NCBI GenBank assembly: GCA_963691815.1
Contig: OY829648.1
Coordinates: 9,805,889-9,869,888 of the forward strand
Length of the DNA: 64,000 nt
Direction of reading: 5' to 3'
Source of the DNA: Echiichthys vipera
Taxonomy: Eukaryota; Chordata; Actinopteri; Perciformes; Trachinidae
Positions within the stretch are counted from its first letter, which is position 1. Each line of letters starts with the position of its first letter. A program made the position numbers and the translations under genes. The notes below the pieces were generated by a model. The model made no database searches. It worked only from the letters and a program-made list of their open reading frames with translations, and was not told where the DNA came from. Positions 56,401 through 64,000 of the stretch are shown piece by piece.

Positions 56401-57650
56401 ATAGATCTTAGCTGCCTCTTAAATGGTTAAATGGTTAAATGGTTCGATGTAGTACTCAAAGTGAACGAAAGGACGGGCTAAAAATACAAAACTAGCTATG
56501 GTGGGAGAAGATATATGTACTCCAACCAAATAGATTTTTGAGAATTTACTTCAGTGTGTTCATGGCAGAACGACAAACAATCACAGCAGTCAAGACACAT
56601 AACAAATAACACATCTCAACCGATAAAACATTTCAGTCAGCAAAGCCTGAAAGTGAATGAAGTAAATATAACTGCCTGACAGCCTTAACAATTTTTACAA
56701 AAAGCACCACACTATGGATTACCTTCCAAAGCCCGTAACTTGCTCAAGCTCCTTAATTGTATCTCTACAAAAAGTGAATATTTATGTCAATAAACATGCC
56801 GGGGCCATCAAAATGACAAGTCCTTGTGCCATTGTTTACAAATAAGATAGTCAAAATGCTTAACTGGGTTGTCAATATAACAGCGTATTCTAAGTGTTTT
56901 CTGATATAAGCTACTGCTACTGGTTTGATGGCAATGATTGAAAATGCACAAGGTTACACACAATGGCACGTGAGAGATTGATTGCAAGAGATTGGACACG
57001 ATTCACTTTTATACCTGTACTGCTTGTACCATGCTATTGTGATACAGAAAAATGCAGCCTTGGCCATTGTAAAGTCATGAACAGTAGTGGTCTTCATTTC
57101 ACTGGGAATGTGCCTTTGTCTCTTTGTTTTCCCTTTCTAAAGCCTTCTTCACTTGACTCCTCCTCTACTTCCCCGCTGTTGAGCCTGTTCCTTTACTTGT
57201 TGTTCTTCCATTGTCAGAAGCAGATACACTGTGTTCTGCTCTATCTGAATATGCATGTCAATTGAAGGTTCATGAGCTTTATCACTGAGCTATGCGCAGC
57301 TGTGTTATAATTCATGGCACTACTATCGATGGCTATATTTAAATATATAGCCATCCTTAATTTAGGCTACAGTCATTACAGTGCCCTTCTTCAATAACTA
57401 TTTAATGTTTTGTTAGTTGTACCTATAGTTATAACTAATCAAAACTCAGGTTTAGTCAAATTTTAGGGACAAACAGGACAGGATTCGGAATTATAATTTA
57501 AACTGTCTCCCTTTTTTTGTCACCCTAGAGCTTCATTACATACACCCTTGCAACATCTGTGGATAAAAGACGGTCCAAGAGGGAAGTCTGGTGCAAAATA
57601 AGGGTTGGTTGCTTAAATATACAATATTAATTTATTAAGTAAGCGCTGTT
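56401..57650. other. intergenic, nothing recognised
   Basis: A short (TTAAATGG)n run is at 56418-56442. Otherwise unassigned. Confidence 0.4.
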
Positions 57651-57659
57651 GAGGACATG

Positions 57660-57965
57660 CGATGTCTTAATTTTCTAGTTTTGAGTCGAGAGTTATTAAA
57701 AGTGAGTTGGTAGGGAGCATGCAGTCTTGTAATATTTTTAGATCATTGCATTGAATGTGGGTCTTGTAGATGTCAGAGATGGGGTTCATTTTGCAGCTGA
57801 GGATTATTGAGACAGAGCAAACAATTCTGTCCAGCTGCTCCCTTCCTGCTGAGCTGTGGAGATTGCATATAGAAAAAGTGAGAGCACTTTCTATCACAGG
57901 TCTGTTGTACTGCAGCATCCTGTTTCTGGACACCCCAAACTTTTTGAGCTGGCACAGGAAAAAAG
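57660..57965 (-). mobile_element. possible LINE 3' UTR, reversed
   Basis: tgcagctgaggattattgag and ctgtccagctgctcccttcc resemble fish LINE UTR text. Weak evidence with no coding part. Confidence 0.3.
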
Positions 57966-58034
57966 AGACTTTGGTGGGCTCAAAGCATCTGTTTGTATGG
58001 TTTATAAATGGAAAATTATGTATTTCTTATTATC

Positions 58035-58365
58035 TATTCCCACTTGTTCGATTCAATTCAGTTCAATTTTATTTATAGTGCCAAATCTTAACAAAAATTA
58101 TCTCAGGACACTTTACAGAGTAGGTAAAGACCACACTCTATGACTTATCTATGATTTACATAGACCCAACAATTCCCCCGTAGAGTACGGTGGCAACGGA
58201 AACCTTCCCTATAACAGGCAGGAACGTCAGACAGACCCAGCTCTGTGGAGGACGGACATCTGTCTGCATCAGTTAGGGAGGAAGAAAGGGAGAGAGAAAG
58301 AGAGAAAGACAAAGACAGACAAAAGACAGAGAGACAGACACACTTCCAGAGATGCAAGCAACCAA
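58035..58365 (-). mobile_element. LINE/SINE-type tail (caattttatttatagtgcc), reversed
   Basis: It starts attcaattcagttcaatttt, continues with atctcaggacactttacaga, and passes through a cagacagacccagctctgtg region. The same start is repeated at 63858-64000. It stands directly beside the L2 fragment of the same orientation and may be its 3' end. Confidence 0.6.
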
Positions 58366-58379
58366 AGAGTAACAGTAAC

Positions 58380-58925
58380 TATGATAGTATCTATAGTAAT
58401 GTCAAGGGAGCAGCCTGATAATAAGGAGTGGCAGTAGTCCAGCCTAGAAGTAACAAATGCTAGTTACTGGACTTGTTTTTCTGCATCTTTCTGAGACACA
58501 ATGTTCCTAGTTTTGCAATATTACACAGGTGAAAATATGCAGTCCTTGTCGTTAGTTTTATGTGAGAATCGACATATCCTGATCAAAAATAACACCCAGA
58601 TTCCTTACTGTGGTGCTGGAGGACAACACAACATCCTCCAGAGTAACAATATCTTTAGCTATTGAGTTCTGGAGGACTTTGGAGCCAAGTACAATAACTT
58701 CAGGTTTATCTGAGTTTAATATCAGAAAATTGCAGGTCATCCAGCTTTTTATTTCCTTAATGCACGTTTGAAGTGTATCTAACTGATCTGTTTCATCTGG
58801 TTTGATCGACAAATACAATTGTGTATCATCAGCATAACAATGAATATTTATGGAGTGCTTGCTTATAATATTTCCTAAGGGAAGCATATATAAGGTGAAT
58901 AGAATCCTTCCATGCACATTGCACT
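58380..58925 (-). mobile_element. L2-like LINE reverse transcriptase fragment
   Basis: The minus-strand frame 58917-58558 reads ILFTLYMLPLGNII, HCYADDTQLYLSIKPDETD (catalytic YADD), a helix with IKSWMTCNFLILNSDKPE, and TTVRNLGVIFDQDMS, the palm region of an L2-type reverse transcriptase. It is cut on both sides; downstream text to 58380 is degenerate. Confidence 0.8.
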
Positions 58926-59149
58926 CGTCATTGGAGCTGGAGTAGGCTTGTAAACTTGACTTTTTGATTTTTAATAAGGGAAAACCATATCAGCCACAAA
59001 TTACTATTATTTTATGTCTTCAAGCACATTGTTAAGCTTTAAAAATAACTGCATTAGTGATGTATTACCTCATATACATGGACGCATATAAATCACATAC
59101 TGGTATAAAAAAGGTGTTCTTTGTTTAACATTATGGCTATGTGTGTATC

Positions 59150-59510
59150 TCTTTTTCCTTTATTTAACCTTTATTTATACAGGTAATCTCAGTGAGCCAC
59201 GGGGTCTCATTCTCAAAAGAGACCTGGTCAATGCAATTACAATACAATACAACACTATGAAGTCATAAAAGTGTTCAAAAGGGCCAAAGTGGTAGTCTAA
59301 AAATAATCTTCCAGGGGAATCATGCTGAACAGCTTCAGTTCCTGCTGTAGCTTGCTCCAGGTTGAGGGGGCAGAGGAGGAGACCTTTTTACAAAATTCTG
59401 TCTGGACTGAGAAGACGGAGAGAGTCATGAAGCCCCTGGGAGTGTAGGCTATGCAGCACTGTTTACATGACACGTCACAAGGACTCATACGTTGCACTGG
59501 ATTACTGGAT
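59150..59510 (-). mobile_element. retroposon C-terminus and 3' tail, reversed
   Basis: The minus-strand frame 59497-59297 ends with SSSAPSTWSKLQQELKLFSM, a pattern common at the C-terminus of fish retroposon polyproteins. Its 3' tail at the left end has the complement of gacctggtcaatgcaattac. The family is not named. Confidence 0.5.
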
Positions 59511-60844
59511 CTGTTATATGATGAGAAAAATGTGTGTTTATTTGCTTTGTTTATTATTTATAGTGCATAGTGTTTTTCATAATAATACAATGTGCTTGTG
59601 TTCTCTTTACATTTAAGGTAGTACAAAGGGGTTTTGAATGGGTATATACTGTATATATATATTATTTCAACAATGTTGGGAAGTATTATTACTGTTTTGA
59701 CTGTAAACTAAATAAAAAAGAATATATTCATAACAGTTCATCTCAATAATGGGTAACACGTCTGATGTCTGTGTGTGATGTTTAGGCTCTCAAATGAAGA
59801 GTAAAAAGGATCAAGGCATGAAAGCAAGAGGGAGAGGGAGACTCTGGATGAATAACAGATGTTGAAGGCTATCAGGCTTGTGTGCATTTTTGAGGATCAG
59901 ACTGAAGCAAATATGTGGATACGGTATGTCAGACAACTGTCTCTTTTTGTCACTCAAAGTAGCAGCAGAGCATGCGCTGTTCTTAAAGTAAGCACAACAA
60001 CTTTGAATTTTACACAAGACACATTCCCATGGGATATCAAGGGAGAAATCCTACCCCTCTTAAAGTTCGGTGTCATTTCAATCCATAGTCAATTACTCAG
60101 GCTGAGCAGCCTGTCATTTCTCCCTGTCAATCATTCTGCGTGAGTGTCTTCAGATATGACAGCACGGTAAAAGCTACAGCATGAGGATAGACAAGAAGAT
60201 CAGGTGTGATGGCGTTAAATGAATTTTACACAGTTACTTCCTGTTCTCACAGGTAATTAACACTGTCAAATTTGTTCAGTTTACTGTGTTTGTGTTTTTT
60301 TGAGCATGTCATGTCTCTGTGTCCGTTTCAGGCCTAATTGTTTTCTAATTCTGTTCCTGATGCATATGTTCCCCCGCCCCCATCTCTTCTCCCAGAATAT
60401 GAATCATCGCATAAGTGAATGCTTTTTGGAGAGGCATTTTGTGACACTAACATGTCCATACAATTTGTCACCTAATGGTGTGCTACAAAAATCTACCATT
60501 GCGATTCGTTGCAGCAAGGCAAAGAAAAAACGTGGGGGTGGTGGTGTGTATGTCCACACACAATAACATGCTGCATTCACCAGTTTACCTGCTGTAGAGA
60601 TGAGAAGTGAGTCACTTTGTCTTTCTTCCCCATCCATCCCTATCCATCTACAGCATGCTGCATGATAGATGGATTTTAGATCATGACTTTAAAATTTGAA
60701 GTGAAGATTTCCCCCTACTGACGCAATGAAATGTCACATAAAGAGAAATGATTCAATGCTTTTCATTGGTAAGGTAAGTGAATGTATGATTTCAAACCTG
60801 AAGCTGTTTTAGTGATAAATAACACATCCACAAGTTGGTTGGAT
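59511..60844. other. intergenic, no gene supported
   Basis: Short open frames only. No assignment. Confidence 0.4.
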
Positions 60845-61185
60845 ATGAAACAATAAGATTACTCCATTAGTCGACTGTAAGGAAATGAATTGTCGACTAT
60901 TTTTATCATCAGATTTTTAAATCTTTTTCCTGGTTCATGCTTGTTAAATGTGAGAAATGTTTGCTCTTATTTGTCATACATGATAATAAACTGAATCACT
61001 TTCGATTTTTGGACTGTTGGTCGGATAAAACGTATCATTTGAAGCCATCACAGACATCACGGATTGTGATATTACACGGGGACATGTTTCACTATTTTCT
61101 GACATTTTATTGATAAAACGATTAATCAAGAAATGAATGGTCAAATTGATCAATATTGAACATAATCACGAGTTGCAGCCCTCAA
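60845..61185 (-). repeat. dispersed repeat, GGCTGCAACT end
   Basis: The right end gttgcagccct and the internal cactattttctgacatttta, then gataaaacgattaatcaaga, match a very common teleost non-autonomous element. A degenerate copy in opposite orientation lies in creb3l3 intron 3. Confidence 0.5.
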
Positions 61186-62066
61186 GGTCTTACACGGTGA
61201 TGGATTCATAGGGGGGAATAAACAACTCACAAAACACTCTATATTCAGTTCTACGTACAGCTATGTTTCAAATAATGAATTAAGACTGTTTGGCACTTTA
61301 GTCAAGGACATGCATGCTTTGGTATTATGCAGGTAGCCTATACAGAGTTTTCATAATAAAAACATCCATTGAATGTAACCCTGAATCATGAATGAAATTT
61401 ATATAAAGCACATTTGTACAACGATGGATTGCAGTTTATTAAATACTGGAAACTCATCCACCTGAAGACTGTGAATTTTAAAGAACATTAGAGGATTTTT
61501 GACAAAGGACAATATTCTTCATCATTCATGTTATTTGTTTTTTTGCCATAGAGAGTTTAAAACAAACATATTGTTTGAGGTTAAAGAAGCTTACTTTCTT
61601 GTTTCTCTCTCACCGTCTCTGCATCAATACTTAAAAGCCACAGTTTTAGAAAGTCAAAGCAAATGTTCAGTTAAATCAACAGATAAAGAGAAACGTAGGC
61701 TACCAAATGTGACTTTTGGTATAACTGGAGACTAATGGTGGATTCATTTGAAGACATTTCAAAGAAGACATCGAGGGTTTTCTATCACATTGATAGAGAC
61801 TGCATGCAGAACATGTTCACTTCTGAATCATCTCCACATGCTCACTGCTTAATTCAGTAAAGGGTGAAATGGGTGAAATCGTGATAACACTATTACCTGT
61901 GTTTTATGGGACTGAACCGGTTTCTGGAAGTGAAGCTGTGGCACCATCTGCTGGAGAAAAAAGATCCGGCAACATGAGCTGAAAAATCTGTTTACAATAC
62001 AGGAATTTATTGCCAAACACTTGTTGTTGTGATAATTTAAATATATTGTTGTTGTTTGTTTTTATA
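61186..62066. other. intergenic, nothing recognised
   Basis: AT-rich, with no supported gene. Confidence 0.4.
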
Positions 62067-62079
62067 TAATAATAATAAT

Positions 62080-62124
<45 letters not shown>
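62067..62124. repeat. (AAT)n microsatellite
   Basis: About 58 bp, nearly perfect, directly abutting the RTE-like fragment. Confidence 0.95.
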
Positions 62125-62125
<1 letters not shown>

Positions 62126-62510
62126 GGTTTTCTCAGGAGGGTGGCTGGAGTCTCCCTTAGAGAGAGGGGGAGAAGTTCAGCCATCCGTGAGGAACTCGGA
62201 GTAGAGCCGCTGCTCCTTTGCGTTGAAAGGAGCCAGTTGAGGTGGTTCGGGCATTTAGTAAGGATGCCCCCTGGGCGCCTCCCTAGGGAGGTGTTCCAGG
62301 CATGTCCAGCTGGGAGGAGGCCTCGGGGAAGACCCAGGACTAGGTGGAGAGATTAGATCTCCACACTGGCCTGGGAGCGCCTCGGGATCCCCCAGTTAGA
62401 GCTGGTTAATGTGGACCGGGAAAGGGAAGTTTGGGGTCCCCTGCTTAAGCTTCTGACCCGCGACCCGACCCCGGATAAGCAGATGAAGATGAGATGAGAT
62501 GAGATGAGAT
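62125..62510 (+). mobile_element. RTE-like LINE 3' end with (GATGA)n tail
   Basis: Translation: SSAIREELGVEPLLLCVERS, QLRWFGHLVRMPPGRLPREV, GRRPRGRPRTRWRD, then after one stop a degraded IPQLELVNVDREREVW. This is the C-terminus of a reverse transcriptase very common in fish, with the RWFGH motif. It ends in gatgaagatgagatgagatg-type repeats. GC content is well above the surroundings. Confidence 0.7.
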
Positions 62511-63306
62511 AATAATGCCCTTTATCAAAAATGTTGTTTCTTTGTTGTTTTTTAAGTCATCAGCATAGGTTAATGACACACATGTGCCAGATTATTCTTT
62601 TAAAACGTGCATTAACATTCCTCAGTAATTCCTTTATGCTGATAATAATTGTATGTACAGGTAATACTTTTATTTTTGCTTCTCCTTTGCCCCAGACAAG
62701 TCAAAGTACAAGGACTTACCGCAGAGCAGGTGCAGTATAGTGATGAAAAAGAGAAGATTGCTTCATAGAAGCATGCCATCCCTGACATGTTTGATTTATT
62801 GTATTGCTCTACAGACCAAATGAAAAACAAACGAGTGAGCTTTTTCTGTTTGAGGTTTAAATGTTGCATGTCAACAGTGATGGAAGAAGTATACATAACC
62901 TTTACTGAAGCAAAAGTACAGAAGTATTATCATCATCAAAATATACTTAAAGTGCCAAAAATAAAAATAATGATTGATACATTTATGTGTAAGCATCAGT
63001 TTAATGTTACAGTTGGTGAAGATGAGGTCAATTTTGTGCTACTTCATGCTATATTGATAGGCTGCTTGATCTATGACAATGCATCAGGGTGTATTTGTTG
63101 ATTCATAGTCTGTGTAAATAATATGAATGTGAAAAGTAACTAGTAACTAAATGTAGTTACTTTACTGACTACTAATTTACTAATTTAACTATTTTTTAGG
63201 CTATTGTATCATTTTAGTCAGCACAATCTGTTGTTATTTTGGAAAAACTTATTGGCTGCTGAGCACATTCATTTGCTAGCCTGTTCAAACTGAAGCAGAG
63301 GCGATA

Positions 63307-63503
63307 CAGTGCCTATAGAAAGTCATGATACCCTTTTGAAATAATGCAAAAAAAGTAAAAAATAGCATGCACATCCAAGAAGATAAGCACTGGGGGCTGG
63401 ACAAAAAAGCAGTATAAGGTATAAACAGTGAGTCAGCACACCAGAGCCTACTCGTTACAACATGACTATTTCAAAAGGGTATCATGGCTTTCTATAGGCA
63501 CTG
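63307..63503. mobile_element. 197-bp Tc1/mariner-type MITE
   Basis: The ends are 37-bp inverted repeats starting CAGTGCCTATAGAAAG with a single mismatch. TA lies on both sides (63305-63306 and 63504-63505), the duplication typical of Tc1/mariner. The 120-bp centre is non-coding. Confidence 0.85.
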
Positions 63504-63670
63504 TATTATACATGTAGGCTGTCATATTTAAGCTACTATTTGTTAACTATAACTACAACTGTAACTAGCTTACACATTTTAGAGGTACTGCAGGCATGAT
63601 CAGTGAGGAATTTACACATCATTTGCAGATTTCTAGCCTGGTCACAGAATTCTACTAGTCAGGAGAATAG

Positions 63671-63800
63671 GATGATGATGATGATGATGATAATAATGAT
63701 GATGATGATGATGATGATAATAATTATAATTATAATAATAACAATAATAATAATAATAATAATAATCACAATAATAATAATAATCACAATAATAATAATT
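63671..63800. repeat. (GAT)n / (AAT)n compound microsatellite
   Basis: About 130 bp of trinucleotide repeats changing from GAT to AAT with ACA interruptions. Confidence 0.95.
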
Positions 63801-63857
63801 AGACTTAGACTTAGACTTCTCTTTATTGATCCTTTAAGATGACTACCGCAAGAAAAT
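63801..63857 (-). mobile_element. LINE tail with (TTAGAC)n end, reversed
   Basis: The same tail as at 16046: tagacttagacttctcttta, then ttgatcctttaagatgac. It abuts the microsatellite on the left and another retroposon tail on the right. Confidence 0.5.
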
Positions 63858-64000
63858 TAAGATTCAATTCAATTCAGTTCAATTTTATTTATAGTGCCAA
63901 ATCATAACAAAAGTTATCTCAGGACACTTTACAGACTAGGCATAGACCACACTCTATGACTTATTTATGATTTACATAGACCCAAAGAATCCCTCGTAGA
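63858..64000 (-). mobile_element. LINE/SINE-type tail, cut by window edge
   Basis: gattcaattcaattcagttc through cagactaggcatagaccaca matches 58049-58190 closely. The element continues beyond the window. Confidence 0.6.

Noticed and set aside
62123..62356. Arg-rich 77-codon protein as a host gene
   Set aside because: The sequence is the C-terminus of an RTE-like reverse transcriptase followed by its tail.

Overview
The window looks like euchromatic DNA from a teleost fish. Two vertebrate protein genes are recognisable. The rest is AT-rich intergenic DNA full of fish-type repeats: V-SINE and tRNA-type SINEs, L2-like, RTE-like and Penelope-like retroelements, hAT and Tc1/mariner non-autonomous elements, and long (GT)n, (CT)n and (AAT)n arrays. 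No bacterial, organellar or viral gene was recognised, and no CRISPR array, rRNA or functional tRNA was seen. Repeat family names come from pattern recognition, because no database could be searched.

Region 1 (1-7400) is intergenic with several retroelement remnants and a (GT)n array. Region 2 (7400-14400) holds a complete ten-exon gene on the + strand. I assembled it from splice sites and reading phase as CREB3L3 (CREBH), the ER-anchored bZIP transcription factor of liver: acidic N-terminus, basic region, leucine zipper, transmembrane segment and luminal tail. Upstream lie two CCAAT boxes and an HNF4-type DR1 element, which fits a liver gene. Its second intron is an open in-frame multiple of three. 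Its fourth intron carries two long (GT)n arrays.

Region 3 (14400-24250) is intergenic, with a 213-bp palindromic hAT-type MITE and LINE tails. Region 4 (24250-26000) is a CpG-rich, TATA-containing promoter followed by an unbroken coding sequence for a class A GPCR of the relaxin-3 receptor (RXFP3) group.

Region 5 (26000-64000) has no gene I can support. It contains many datable insertions: a full-length V-SINE with a 12-bp target duplication, a tRNA-type SINE with a 9-bp duplication, a second 213-bp MITE with an 8-bp duplication, an 884-bp hAT-like element, a Tc1/mariner MITE flanked by TA, a broken Penelope-like reverse transcriptase with a hammerhead-like core nearby, and L2, RTE and other LINE 3' ends.

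The two genes have no evident functional link. One acts in ER/nuclear control of lipid and acute-phase genes, the other in neuropeptide signalling. I found no convincing new multi-gene system. The most interesting leads are the exitron-like second intron of creb3l3, the ribozyme-like core at the Penelope remnant, and the clean MITE and SINE insertions.
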